Source: Gammaproteobacteria bacterium (GTDB lineage: Bacteria; Pseudomonadota; Gammaproteobacteria; HK1). Taken from it: a DNA stretch of 64,000 nt. This document shows positions 18,350-28,859 of this stretch, one piece after another. Each line of letters starts with the position of its first letter. Position 1 is the first letter of the stretch. The notes beneath the pieces were generated by a model, which was given only the letters and a program-made list of their open reading frames with translations, ran no database searches and was not told where the DNA came from. The translations under genes were made by a program, and so were the position numbers. The stretch covers positions 248,001 to 312,000 of the forward strand of contig JAJEAD010000011.1 in NCBI GenBank assembly GCA_022824305.1, written 5' to 3'.

Positions 18350-18424
18350 TGGTGGGCGATGCTGGGTTCGAACCAGCGACCCCTGCCGTGTGAAGACAGT
18401 GCTCTCCCACTGAGCTAATCGCCC
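18350..18424 (-). tRNA. tRNA-Val (CAC)
   Basis: A 75-base cloverleaf on the minus strand. The acceptor GGGCGAT pairs with ATCGCCC, the discriminator is A and CCA is encoded. The anticodon stem-loop CTGTC-TTCACAC-GGCAG gives anticodon CAC. Its first ten bases overlap the last codons and stop of rluB, so it is probably processed from the scpA-scpB-rluB transcript or has a promoter inside rluB. Confidence 0.95.
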
Positions 18425-19281
18425 CTGCGTCCACGCGACATTCTAGCCCGATTCGCCTTGCGGCGCAGGGGCGGGCGGGCCATTCCCGCGGCTCGGAGGA
18501 GCGCCGCGCACTCGTCGCTATCGAGATGCTCGAATCGGCCGGGACGCAGCCCCCGCGGCAGGGCGATGGGGCCGAAGCGCACCCGGACGAGACGGCTGAC
18601 CGTCACTCCCTGGGACTCCCAGAGGCGGCGAACCTCTCGGTTGCGGCCTTCGCGCAGCACGACCTTGTACCAGCGATTCGACGCGCCACCTCCCGCGTCC
18701 TCGATGGAATCGAAACGCGCCAGTCCGTCCTCGAGCTCCACTCCCCGAAGCAGGCGGCTCCGGGTCTCCGCCGTCAGCTCGCTGCGGACCCGCGCCGCGT
18801 ATTCCCGGGGGACCTCCCGGGAGGGGTGCATCAGACGCTGGGCGAGCTCCCCGTCGTTGGTGAAGAGCAGGAGCCCCGAGGTGTTGAGGTCGAGACGGCC
18901 TGCCGCCACCCAGCGCGAGCCCGGACAGCGGGGAAGACGGGCGAAGACGCTCGGCCGCCCCTCCGGGTCCCGGCGGGTGCACACCTCGCCGACCGGCTTG
19001 TGGTAGAGCAGGACCCTCACTTCGGCCTGCCCTTCGGGCACGCGCACCACCCTGCCGTCGACCCGGACGCGCTCCCTTCCCTGCACGCGGTCGCCGAGCG
19101 CCGCCGGCCGGCCGTCCACGCTCACGCGCCCCTGGGAGATCCACCCCTCGATCTCCCGCCTCGAGCCGAGACCGGCCCGGGCCAGCACCTTGTGCAGCTT
19201 CTCCGAGGACGCCGCCACGGGGCCGGCGCGGGCGCGCTCAGCGCGCGGTCTCGGCCTTGCCGCCTTCGCCCTGGGCTTCAT
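18415..19281 (-). CDS. rluB: 23S rRNA pseudouridine synthase (RluB type)
   Basis: Makes pseudouridine in 23S rRNA (position 2605 in E. coli). The 288-residue protein has an N-terminal basic tail, an S4 RNA-binding domain ([21 protein letters not shown], about 29-49) and the catalytic domain with [19 protein letters not shown] holding the active-site aspartate. The basic C-terminus is short compared with E. coli RluB. The stop codon TAG lies within the 5' end of tRNA-Val. The start overlaps scpB by 44 bases, showing an operon with translational coupling. Confidence 0.93.
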   Translation of the reverse strand: MKPRAKAARPRPRAERARAGPVAASSEKLHKVLARAGLGSRREIEGWISQGRVSVDGRPAALGDRVQGRERVRVDGRVVRVPEGQAEVRVLLYHKPVGEVCTRRDPEGRPSVFARLPRCPGSRWVAAGRLDLNTSGLLLFTNDGELAQRLMHPSREVPREYAARVRSELTAETRSRLLRGVELEDGLARFDSIEDAGGGASNRWYKVVLREGRNREVRRLWESQGVTVSRLVRVRFGPIALPRGLRPGRFEHLDSDECAALLRAAGMARPPLRRKANRARMSRGRRGD

Positions 19282-20053
19282 GGCCTGCCCGGCCCGTCGT
19301 GGACTCCGAAGCGCCCGGCACCGGCGCCCCGCCCGGCATCCCGTCCGTCATGGGAGCTCCGGGGCTCGGAAACGGGGGGACCGAGGGAGCCGGCGCGTCT
19401 TCGTCGTCGTTCGCCGCCCCGCCCGCCGGCCGGGCGCCGCCCTCGGAGCTCCCGTCCTGCGATTCCGCGTTCGCGGCGGCGGCGGGCAGCGGCGCGCTCC
19501 GGAAGAGGTCCGGCACCATGCCCTCGATGTCGCGTATCGCCTGGAGAGCGGGCAGCTCTTCCAGGCTCCGCAGGTTGAAGTGATCGAGAAACCTCTTCGT
19601 GGTGCCGTAGAGCGCGGGCCGGCCGGGGACCTCCCGGTGGCCGACGATGCGGATCCACTCCCGGTCCACCAGTGTCTTGATCGTCGAGGTGCTCACGGAG
19701 ACGCCCCGCACGTCCTCGATCTGCCCCCGGGTAATCGGCTGCCGGTATGCGATCAGGGCCAGGGTCTCGAGCAGCGCCCGGGTGTAGCGGGGCGGACGCT
19801 CCGCCCAGAGCCGCGTCATCCAGCGTGCATGCGAAGCCCGCACCTGCATGCGATATCCGCTGGCCACTTCCGCGAGCTCCAGGCCACGTCCCTCCCAGAG
19901 CTCGCGCAGCGCGTCGATGGACTCGCGGATCTCCCGTCGCGTGGGCGGGGGCGCCTCTTCCTCGAAGAGCCCGACCAGCTCGTCGAGGCTGAGTGCCCGT
20001 CCCGCCGCGAGCAGCGCCGCCTCCACCGCCTGGGTGCGCAGCTCCGGCGTCAC
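19238..20053 (-). CDS. scpB: Segregation and condensation protein B
   Basis: A kleisin-associated winged-helix protein that works with ScpA and SMC in chromosome compaction. Residues 1-170 hold the two winged-helix domains, with [19 protein letters not shown] at the start and [16 protein letters not shown] plus [13 protein letters not shown] further on. A Pro/Ala/Gly-rich tail of about 80 residues follows, low in complexity and probably disordered. The start is a GTG that abuts the scpA stop codon with no gap. The total of 271 residues is longer than typical because of the tail. Confidence 0.95.
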   Translation of the reverse strand: MTPELRTQAVEAALLAAGRALSLDELVGLFEEEAPPPTRREIRESIDALRELWEGRGLELAEVASGYRMQVRASHARWMTRLWAERPPRYTRALLETLALIAYRQPITRGQIEDVRGVSVSTSTIKTLVDREWIRIVGHREVPGRPALYGTTKRFLDHFNLRSLEELPALQAIRDIEGMVPDLFRSAPLPAAAANAESQDGSSEGGARPAGGAANDDEDAPAPSVPPFPSPGAPMTDGMPGGAPVPGASESTTGRAGHEAQGEGGKAETAR

Positions 20054-20875
20054 CTAGGCGCGCGCTCCGCGCACGTGAAGCTGGCCGTAGGGGCGCGCCT
20101 GGACGAGGTCGACGGCCGATTCGCGCAGCAGCTCGAGCAACGCGAGCAGGGTGACCACGACCCCCCGCTTCCCCTCCTCGCGCGCGAACAGCGCCCCGAA
20201 CTCGATGAACTCCCGCTCTCCCACGAGCTCGAGGATCCTGCTCATCCGCTCCCGCACCGAGAGCGGCTCGAGCACCACGTGGTGCCGGGAGTACATCTCG
20301 GCCCGCTGCATGACCTCGCTCAGCGCCGACAGGAGGTCCGCGAGGGAGACCCTGGGCTCTATCCGGGTCCGCTTGGCGTGGGGATACGCGGCCTGGACTT
20401 CGTGGATGTCCCGGCCCACCCGCGGCAGCGCGTCGAGCCCTTCCGCCGCCGCCTTGTAGCGCTCGTACTCCTGGAGACGGCGCACGAGCTCCGCGCGGGG
20501 ATCCCCTTCCTCCTCTTCCGCCGACTCGCGGGGGCGGGGCAGGAGCATGCGGGACTTGATCTCCGCGAGCATCGCCGCCATCAACAGGTACTCCGCCGCG
20601 AGCTCGAGCCGGAGCTCGGTCATGAGCTCGATGTACTCCATGTACTGGCGGGTGACGTCCGCGATCGGAATGTTGAGAATGTCGAGACTCTGGCGCCGGA
20701 TGAGGTAGAGGAGCAGGTCGAGGGGACCCTCGAAGGCCTCCAGGAACACTTCCAGCGCGTGGGGGGGGATGTAGAGGTCCCGCGGCAGCTCGAGCACCGG
20801 CTCGCCGGCGACGAGAGCGAAGGGCATCTCCCCCTGCCGGGGAGGCTCATCGATGCTCAGACGAGCCTGCTCCAT
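20054..20875 (-). CDS. scpA: Segregation and condensation protein A (kleisin)
   Basis: The kleisin subunit bridging SMC heads: 273 residues. The signature FEGPLDLLLYLIRRQSLDI (about 49-67) with NIPIADVTRQYMEYI is clear. EYLLMAAMLAEIKSRMLLPR follows, and the C-terminal winged helix contains TLLALLELLRESAVDLVQ. First gene of scpA-scpB-rluB; the junction with scpB has zero spacing. The upstream region 20876-21085 shows no strong promoter to my eye. Confidence 0.95.
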   Translation of the reverse strand: MEQARLSIDEPPRQGEMPFALVAGEPVLELPRDLYIPPHALEVFLEAFEGPLDLLLYLIRRQSLDILNIPIADVTRQYMEYIELMTELRLELAAEYLLMAAMLAEIKSRMLLPRPRESAEEEEGDPRAELVRRLQEYERYKAAAEGLDALPRVGRDIHEVQAAYPHAKRTRIEPRVSLADLLSALSEVMQRAEMYSRHHVVLEPLSVRERMSRILELVGEREFIEFGALFAREEGKRGVVVTLLALLELLRESAVDLVQARPYGQLHVRGARA

Positions 20876-21085
20876 TGCGACCCCCGCGGACCGGCACTGC
20901 GCCGGTCATGCATCCAGCCCGACGCATGATACGTCAGGTTCGAGTTCGCGTCATTGACGAAACGGGTCTCGGGGACCCCTCGGGGGACCCGATCGCTCCG
21001 CCACATGACCGGCAACCGGTTCTCCCGCATCCGCCCTCCGTTCGCGAGCCCGATGCCGGGGAACGGGGGCGAGGCGTCCCCGGCG

Positions 21086-21472
21086 CTACCCCGCCCTTCC
21101 CTCCGAGACCGCGCGAAGCGCCGCGCGCAGGATTGCGATGCGCCGGTCGCGGTGCTCGATCCGGGTCGGGGCGGCACCGGTCTCGAAGGCGGCGAAGGCG
21201 AGTCCCCGCTCCGCTCCCATCGCGAAGCGGTAGCCGAGGGCGAGCATGCGATCGACCACTTCCATCGCCTGCGCGTCGTGGTGATCCGGCTGCCACGAGT
21301 AGCGGGTGAGCACCGGGAGTCCGCTCGGGTCGTGCCACACGTCGGTGGCGCCGCTGTAGGCCCACTCGATGCGCAGAGCCTCCCAGCCCATCACCTCGCG
21401 AGCGACCGCGTCCCGCAGAGTCTCGCGGTCTTCCTCGCTATCGCTCCAGGAGTCGGTCACCACAGTCCCCAC
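21086..21472 (-). CDS. Small protein with a phage ABA-sandwich-like domain
   Basis: A 128-residue cytoplasmic protein. LRDAVAREVMGW, WHDPSGLPVLTRYSWQPD and the AMEVVDRMLALGYRF helix match the layout of the Phage ABA sandwich (BC1872-like) domain, found in phage and some chromosomal proteins of unknown function. The annotated start is a GTG; internal starts are possible. It lies alone upstream of scpA, 210 bases apart, same strand. Function unknown; the domain link is by motif resemblance. Confidence 0.65.
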   Translation of the reverse strand: MGTVVTDSWSDSEEDRETLRDAVAREVMGWEALRIEWAYSGATDVWHDPSGLPVLTRYSWQPDHHDAQAMEVVDRMLALGYRFAMGAERGLAFAAFETGAAPTRIEHRDRRIAILRAALRAVSEGRAG

Positions 21473-21600
21473 CTACACCGCCTTCCCGCATTCTCGGTCT
21501 GCGTGACGCGCTTGCAACCTTAGCGCACGAGGGCGCCGCCGCCGCGCTACGCGTAGACTCGCCGTGGCCGGACCGTCCCCCGGAGGTCCATCCCATCGCG

Positions 21601-23214
21601 ATGGGCAGCGGAGTGAGCGTGCAGGACTACGACTACATCGTCATAGGCGCGGGATCGGCCGGCTGTGTGGTCGCCAACCGGCTGTCGGCCGACCCGAAGA
21701 CCCGCGTGCTGCTGCTCGAGGCGGGCGGCCGGGATCGCAATCCCTGGATTCACATTCCGGTCGGCTACTTCAAGACCATGCACAACCCGTCGACGGACTG
21801 GTGCTACGCAACCCAGCCCGAGCCCGGCCTCGACGGCCGCTCGCTCGACTGGCCCCGCGGCAAGGTCCTCGGCGGGTCGAGCGCCATCAACGGACTGCTC
21901 TACGTGCGCGGGCAGGGGCGGGACTACGACCACTGGCGGCAGCTCGGCAACGCCGGATGGTCCTATGCCGACGTGCTCCCCTACTTCAAGCGCTCCGAGG
22001 ACCAGGAGCGCGGCGCGGACGCCTGGCACGGCACCGGCGGACCGCTTTCGGTATCCGACATGCGGGTGCGCCGGGACGTGTGCGACGCGTTCATCGCGGG
22101 CGCGGCGGAGATCGGCATCCCGCGCAACGACGACATCAACGGCGCCCGCCAGGAGGGGGCGGGCTACTACCAGCTCACCGCGCGCAACGGGCTGCGGTGC
22201 AGCGCCGCAACCGCCTACCTGCGCCCGGTGCGTCGCCGGAGCAACCTGGTGGTGGAGACCCGGGCCCACGTGCACGGGCTGCGCTTCGACGGACGCCGCG
22301 CGGTCGGAGTGCGCTACGCCCTCGCCGAACGCCCGCAGGAGGCGAGCGCCCGCGCCGAGGTCGTTCTCTGCGCGGGCGCGGTGGGCTCCCCGCAGCTTCT
22401 GCAGCTCTCCGGGGTCGGCCCGCCCGAGCTTCTCCGCGAGCACGCCATCCGGATCGTGCACGCGCTTCCCGGGGTGGGCGAGAACCTGCAGGACCACCTC
22501 CAGATCCGCGCCGTCTACGCGTGCCGCACGCCCACCCTGAACGACGAGGTCAACCACCCGCTGCGGAAGATGCGCATGGGTATCGAGTACCTCCTGCGGC
22601 GCAGCGGTCCGATGAGCATGGGCGCGAGCCAGGTCTACGTCTTCGCGCGCACCCGTCCCGAGCTCGAGACGCCGGACATCCAGTTTCACTTCCAGCCGCT
22701 CTCGGCCGACCGGCCGGGCCACGGCCTCCACCGCTACTCCGCGTTCACCGCGTCGGTGACCCAGCTCCGGCCGGAGAGCCGCGGAACCATCCGTATCCGG
22801 TCCGCAGACCCTCGCGAGCACCCCTCCATCCGTCCGAACTACCTCGCCACCCCGCTCGACCGCGACTCCGCGGTCGCCGGGCTCGAGGTGGCGCGCGCGA
22901 TCGCCGGCACCCGCGCGATGGCGCCCTACGTCGCGGAAGAGCTGCTGCCGGGACCGGAGGCCCGCACGCGCGAAGCGCTCCTCGCCGCCGCGCGGAGCAT
23001 CGCGCAGACCATCTACCACCCGGTCGGCACCTGCCGCATGGGGCCGGACCCCGGCGCGGTGGTCGACGAACGCCTCCGGGTCCATGGCATCGGAGGGCTG
23101 CGCGTGGTCGACGCCTCGATAATGCCGTCCATCACCTCGGGCAACACGAACGCTCCCGCGATCATGATCGGGGAGAAGGCATCCGATCTCATCCGCGAGG
23201 ATGCGAGGAGATGA
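21601..23214 (+). CDS. GMC-family FAD oxidoreductase (choline dehydrogenase-like)
   Basis: A 537-residue flavoprotein that oxidises alcohols. The FAD-binding motif DYIVIGAGSAGCVVANRLS is at about 10-28, followed by GMC signature 1 (WPRGKVLGGSSAINGLLYVR) and signature 2 (GAVGSPQLLQLSGVG). The catalytic histidine lies in IYHPVGTCRMG and the second polar residue in SGNTNAPAIMIGEKASDLI. No signal peptide is visible, so it is cytoplasmic. The ATG at 21601 is chosen. It is convergent with an SDR gene, which may take the aldehyde or ketone onwards. Confidence 0.93.
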   Translation: MGSGVSVQDYDYIVIGAGSAGCVVANRLSADPKTRVLLLEAGGRDRNPWIHIPVGYFKTMHNPSTDWCYATQPEPGLDGRSLDWPRGKVLGGSSAINGLLYVRGQGRDYDHWRQLGNAGWSYADVLPYFKRSEDQERGADAWHGTGGPLSVSDMRVRRDVCDAFIAGAAEIGIPRNDDINGARQEGAGYYQLTARNGLRCSAATAYLRPVRRRSNLVVETRAHVHGLRFDGRRAVGVRYALAERPQEASARAEVVLCAGAVGSPQLLQLSGVGPPELLREHAIRIVHALPGVGENLQDHLQIRAVYACRTPTLNDEVNHPLRKMRMGIEYLLRRSGPMSMGASQVYVFARTRPELETPDIQFHFQPLSADRPGHGLHRYSAFTASVTQLRPESRGTIRIRSADPREHPSIRPNYLATPLDRDSAVAGLEVARAIAGTRAMAPYVAEELLPGPEARTREALLAAARSIAQTIYHPVGTCRMGPDPGAVVDERLRVHGIGGLRVVDASIMPSITSGNTNAPAIMIGEKASDLIREDARR

Positions 23215-23263
23215 AGGGGGAGGTCCGGGCTCTGCCGTGACGCGCGAGCGCCCGCGCCAGGCT

Positions 23264-24046
23264 TCAGCGCGCGCTGAAGCCTCCGTCCACGTACAGGGTC
23301 TGCCCGGTGACGTAGGCGGACGCGGGCGCCGCGAGGAAGACCGCGGCGCCGGCGAGGTCCCTCATCTCGCCGCTGCGGCCGATGGCGGTGCTGCTCGCCG
23401 CCCACGCTGCGCGCTCAGGGTCGGAGTACACCGGTGCGGTGAGCTCCGTGGGGAAGAAACCGGGCGCGATCGCATTGGCGGTGATGCCGTGGCGGGACCA
23501 GGCTTCGGCCATCGCCCGGGTGAGCTGCACCACTCCCCCCTTGGAGGCGCCGTAGGCGAGCCCGTTCGGAAAGGCGCGGCTCGACTGCAACGACGCGATG
23601 TTCACGATGCGCCCGTAGCCCGCGGCGCGCATGCCGGGCACCAGGGCGCGGGCGAGGAAAAAGGGGGCGGCGAGGTTCAGGTCGAGGGTCTGCCGCCAGC
23701 TCTCCACGCTGATCGCTTCCGCCGGCTCGCGCAGGTTCACCCCGGCCGCATTGACCAGTATCACCGGCGCCCCGAAGGGCGCCTCGAGGCGGGCGGCGAC
23801 CCGGTCGATGGTCTCGAGGCGCGAGAGGTCCGCGCTTTGCGCGGCGGCGCGGCCGCCCCGGGCCGCGATCTCCGCCGCCGCGTCCTCGAGCTCGGCCGCC
23901 CGCCGGGCGACCAGCACCACGTCCGCCCCGGCGTCGGCGAGGAATCCCGCGATCGCGCGCCCGAGCCCCGAGCTCGCGCCGCTTACCGCCGCGACCCGAC
24001 CCGCGAGGGAGAACAAGGGGTCAACCACCGCGCACGCGCCCGCCAA
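23264..24046 (-). CDS. Short-chain dehydrogenase/reductase
   Basis: A classical SDR of 260 residues. The cofactor loop is AVSGASSGLGRAIAG, NAAG follows the fourth strand, and the catalytic triad is serine in IVNIASLQS with YGASKGG. The C-terminal GQTLYVDGGFSAR is standard. The furthest start is a TTG at 24046; a GTG at 24028 is an alternative. It lies 13 bases after the HpsN/HisD-like gene on the same strand, so the two are probably cotranscribed and work on one substrate. Confidence 0.9.
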   Translation of the reverse strand: MAGACAVVDPLFSLAGRVAAVSGASSGLGRAIAGFLADAGADVVLVARRAAELEDAAAEIAARGGRAAAQSADLSRLETIDRVAARLEAPFGAPVILVNAAGVNLREPAEAISVESWRQTLDLNLAAPFFLARALVPGMRAAGYGRIVNIASLQSSRAFPNGLAYGASKGGVVQLTRAMAEAWSRHGITANAIAPGFFPTELTAPVYSDPERAAWAASSTAIGRSGEMRDLAGAAVFLAAPASAYVTGQTLYVDGGFSAR

Positions 24047-24059
24047 GGGAGGCCAGGAT

Positions 24060-25511
<1,452 letters not shown>

Positions 25512-25577
25512 TCGCCCGACACTCTCGAATCAGGCACTTTGCCGATTCCCGGTGCCGCGCCCAGTCTCCCTGTTCTG

Positions 25578-25820
25578 CTACTCCCCATACATCTGTCTCG
25601 GCAGCCAGAGTGCGACGTCGGGAAAGAACATGATCGACAACAGACCGCAGAGCTGGGTGACCATCATTGGCAACAAACCCTTGCAGATATGCTTGGGGTT
25701 CCATTGGGGCACCACTCCCTCCAGGAAGTACGAGGAGAGCGCCACCGATGGAGACAGACAGGCCGTCGGCAGGTAGGTGGCCATGAGGATTCCGAACATC
25801 ACGGGAAGGAAGCGCGGCAA
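25578..25820 (-). pseudogene. C-terminal relic of a TRAP transporter large permease (DctM)
   Basis: An 80-residue open frame matches only the last part of DctM proteins: FGILMATYLPTACLSPSVAL corresponds to the penultimate helix (FGIL..NLQTSFLTPP in intact paralogues here), and FFPDVALWLPRQMYGE is the family C-terminus. The upstream 350 residues and the DctP and DctQ genes are absent. It lies just upstream, in transcription order, of the HpsN-like and SDR genes, so a TRAP importer probably once served that pathway. Confidence 0.75.
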
Positions 25821-25997
25821 CGGCCCGCCGCCGCATCGGGTCGCGCGGACGCTTGCGATTGCCGGCCGGCGACCATCTTCTCGGCGGGAGCAGCGCCGCG
25901 CCGCCGCTGCGCATTCCCTCCGTCACGGGGTGAATGCCACAATCGGCTCGCCGGGATGTCATCGTCGGCGCTCGAGCTCGAAGCGAAGGGGGTTCAG

Positions 25998-26960
25998 GTG
26001 AAACTGGGATTGATGCTGGAAGTGGGCACGGGCGCGGGGGCCGACGGCCGAAGCGTGCGCTGGACCGAGATCCGGGAGATGGCGCAGGTGGCCGAGGCGA
26101 TCGGCTTCGACGTGCTCTTCGTGCCCGATCACCTTCTGTTTCGCAAGTCGCCGCCGGACAATGCCCTGCAAGTGGAGATGCCGGCCGGCAGGACGAGCGG
26201 AGTCTGGGAGGCCTGGACGCTGCTCGCCGCCCTCGCGGAAGCGACGCAGCGCATCGAGCTCGGCCCCTTCGTCGCCTGCAACAGCTTCCGCAACCCGGCC
26301 CTGCTCGCGAAGATGGCGGTCACCCTGGACGAGGTGAGCGCGGGCCGTCTCGTGCTCGGCATCGGCGCCGGCTGGCACGAGCCGGAGTATCACGCGTTCG
26401 GTTTTCCCTACGACCGGCGGGTGGGGCGGCTGGAGGAGGCGCTGCAGATCATTTCCGCCCTGCTCCGCAACGGGCACGTGGACTTCCAGGGCAGCTTCTA
26501 TACCGCGCGCGACTGCGAGTTAACGCCGCGCGGGCCGCGCCCCGAGGGGCCGCCGATCCTGATCGGGGCCCGGAGACCACGGATGCTGCGCCTCGCCGCC
26601 ACCTACGCGGACATCTACGATGCCGACTTCCACCTCGATGCCGGGACGGCGGCGGAGTGCTTCGAAGCCGTCGAGGCGGCCTGCCGCTCCGCCGGTCGGG
26701 ACGGCGGCACGCTCGAGCGGGGCGCGGCGGCGATCGTGGCCCTCGATCCCGAGGGCGCCCTCGCCGACGCGAACGGGATCGCCCGCTTCGTGCAGGACGG
26801 CATGACGCAGGAAGCGCGCGCGGGAAACGTGGATGAGCTCGTCGAGTTCGTCCGGAGCTTCGAGGCGGCGGGCGCGGATCTCTTCACTTTCAGCCTCATC
26901 GACCCTCCGGGGGCGGGCGGCATCGAGCAGCTCGCGCCGGTGCTCGAAGGCCTGCGCTGA
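25998..26960 (+). CDS. LLM-class flavin-dependent oxidoreductase
   Basis: A 320-residue luciferase-like TIM-barrel monooxygenase or F420/FMN oxidoreductase. Motifs: KLGLMLEVGTG at the start, AIGFDVLFVPDHLL, LDEVSAGRLVLGIGAGWHEPEY (flavin-binding) and the PILIGARRPRMLRLAA segment. The frame is open far upstream, but homology begins at the GTG of 25998, which has a good ribosome site (AAGGGGG at 25985-25991). The substrate is unknown. It precedes the flavoprotein/iron-sulfur pair by 102 bases on the same strand. Confidence 0.9.
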   Translation: MKLGLMLEVGTGAGADGRSVRWTEIREMAQVAEAIGFDVLFVPDHLLFRKSPPDNALQVEMPAGRTSGVWEAWTLLAALAEATQRIELGPFVACNSFRNPALLAKMAVTLDEVSAGRLVLGIGAGWHEPEYHAFGFPYDRRVGRLEEALQIISALLRNGHVDFQGSFYTARDCELTPRGPRPEGPPILIGARRPRMLRLAATYADIYDADFHLDAGTAAECFEAVEAACRSAGRDGGTLERGAAAIVALDPEGALADANGIARFVQDGMTQEARAGNVDELVEFVRSFEAAGADLFTFSLIDPPGAGGIEQLAPVLEGLR

Positions 26961-27062
26961 AGGCTCTCTCGATCGGCCGCACGCGACCTGAGCGAGAACC
27001 GGAAGGCCGGAAGCAATGTCTACGCGCCGGAGATTGCCCCACCGCGGGAAGGCAGGGACACG

Positions 27063-28847
27063 GTGAACGCGGAGCGAGTAAAGACCGACGTGCTGGTGAT
27101 CGGAGGCGGCGCCGCGGGCTGCGCCGCCGCGCTCGAGGCGAAGGCGCGGGGCGCGCGGCCCCTGATGGTGGTCAAGGGGAGGATGGGGCGAAGCGGCGCC
27201 ACGCCGCTCGCGAGCTGCCTCGGCGCTCCCGCTCCGATGCCCGGACCCTACCCGTTGCTCCGATTGATGAAGCGGATCTACTCCGCCGCTTCGGGCGTCG
27301 TCCCCCTCCCGGTGCCCGCCGCCTACGCCGACGCGATGCGCCAGATGCTCGACTTCCACTACTGGCTGGTCGACCAGGACTACTTCCTCGACTGGGCGAT
27401 GTGGACCGCCAAGCGCTTCTATCCCGAGCTCGAGAGGAGCGGCATCTACGTGCTGCGCGACGAAGAGGGCGTGCCGGATTCGCCTCCGGACGGCTCCTAC
27501 CACGTCATTCACACCCACGGAATGACCGGCTACCAGTACGGCGAGTCGAAGCGCAAGGAGGTGCTCGCCGCGGGCATCGAGGTGCTGGAGGAGGCCAGCG
27601 CATTCGCCCTCCTCGGCGGGGAGAGCGGGGAAGTGAGCGGCGCGATGGTGCTCGACTACGCGAGGGGGCGCCTTCTCGCGGTCGAGGCGAAGGCGACGGT
27701 GCTCGCCACCGGCCACACCAACTGGCTCTCCCGCCGCGCCACCGGGACCCGGGAGATGGCGGCCAACGGCCTCGCGATGGCGGCGCGCGCGGGTGCTGCG
27801 CTCTCGAACCTCGAGATCCAGTGGTTCCACGCCTCGGACATGGCGGAGCCCGAGAGCTGGATGCGCCTGCACAGCTACCCCAACCCCCTGAACGGCACCG
27901 CACACCGGGCCGTGATGAGCAACGAGGCGGACGAGGTCTTCATGAACATCGAGGACTTCGACACGGTGATGCCCTACACCATCCAGATGAAGAAGCTCCG
28001 GGAGCAGGTGCGGCAGGGCAAGGCGCGCTGGGACGGGGGCAGCTACACCGACTACCGCCGGGTGGAACCCGAAGCGCTCGAGAAGTACCAGTACCACTTC
28101 GAGTTCTACGAGAAGCTCGGGCGGGACATGGCCCGGGACCGCTTCGAGTCGGCGGTGACCTGGCACATGAGCGCGGGCGGGGTGCGCGCCGACCCGCGCA
28201 CCATGGAGACCGGGGTCGCCCGCCTGTACATAGCCGGCGCGGTCGGCAGTCACATGCTCGGCGGGCTCCCGCTCGCCGCCTACGACGGGCACCTCGCCGG
28301 CGCGGGCGCGGCGCGAAGCGCGCGCCGCATGGGCTCCCCTCCGGGATGCGACGACGAAGTCCGCGCCCAGGAAGGGCGCCTCGCGGAGCTGCTCTCCGCG
28401 CCCGCCGGAGACGGCAACGCGCCCTCCCCGATCGCGGTCAAGCGGCGCATCCGCGAGGTGGTCTGGCGAGACATGATGTACGAGAAGAGCGCGGCGGGCC
28501 TCGACCGGGCGCTGGGCTCGCTCGCCGCACTGCGCGAGGAGGCGCTCCCCGCGATGCAGGTGCGAAGCCGCGCCCGCCGCTACAACGTCGACCTCGTCGA
28601 CGCGCTCGACGTGGAGGACATGCTGGACGTGTGCGAGATGGCGGCGCACGCCTCGCGGAGCCGGGAAGAGAGCCGCGGCCCCCACTTCCGCACCGAGTTC
28701 CCGTTCACCGACAACGAGAACTGGATCCGGCAGGTCGTGGTGCGCCGGGAAGGGGGCCAGGTGCGCGTCCGCCACGAGCCGGTGCGGCTCAAGTACCTGC
28801 GGCCGAAGGCGGAGAAGGTCGACTACTTCGCCGAGCCCTTCGCCTGA
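27063..28847 (+). CDS. FAD-binding oxidoreductase, SdhA/FrdA/AprA-like
   Basis: A 594-residue flavoprotein of the succinate dehydrogenase/fumarate reductase superfamily. The FAD motif VLVIGGGAAGCAAALEAKAR is at 9-28, GRSGAT follows, and WHMSAGGVRADPRTMET with LYIAGAVGSHMLGG matches the capping and C-terminal FAD regions. The FHPTG-like active-site stretch of true SdhA reads WFHASDM here, so the substrate differs from succinate. The start is a GTG. The iron-sulfur partner follows 12 bases later. No membrane anchor is encoded, so the complex is soluble or uses another anchor. Confidence 0.88.
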   Translation: MNAERVKTDVLVIGGGAAGCAAALEAKARGARPLMVVKGRMGRSGATPLASCLGAPAPMPGPYPLLRLMKRIYSAASGVVPLPVPAAYADAMRQMLDFHYWLVDQDYFLDWAMWTAKRFYPELERSGIYVLRDEEGVPDSPPDGSYHVIHTHGMTGYQYGESKRKEVLAAGIEVLEEASAFALLGGESGEVSGAMVLDYARGRLLAVEAKATVLATGHTNWLSRRATGTREMAANGLAMAARAGAALSNLEIQWFHASDMAEPESWMRLHSYPNPLNGTAHRAVMSNEADEVFMNIEDFDTVMPYTIQMKKLREQVRQGKARWDGGSYTDYRRVEPEALEKYQYHFEFYEKLGRDMARDRFESAVTWHMSAGGVRADPRTMETGVARLYIAGAVGSHMLGGLPLAAYDGHLAGAGAARSARRMGSPPGCDDEVRAQEGRLAELLSAPAGDGNAPSPIAVKRRIREVVWRDMMYEKSAAGLDRALGSLAALREEALPAMQVRSRARRYNVDLVDALDVEDMLDVCEMAAHASRSREESRGPHFRTEFPFTDNENWIRQVVVRREGGQVRVRHEPVRLKYLRPKAEKVDYFAEPFA

Positions 28848-28859
28848 GGGACGGGAGCG

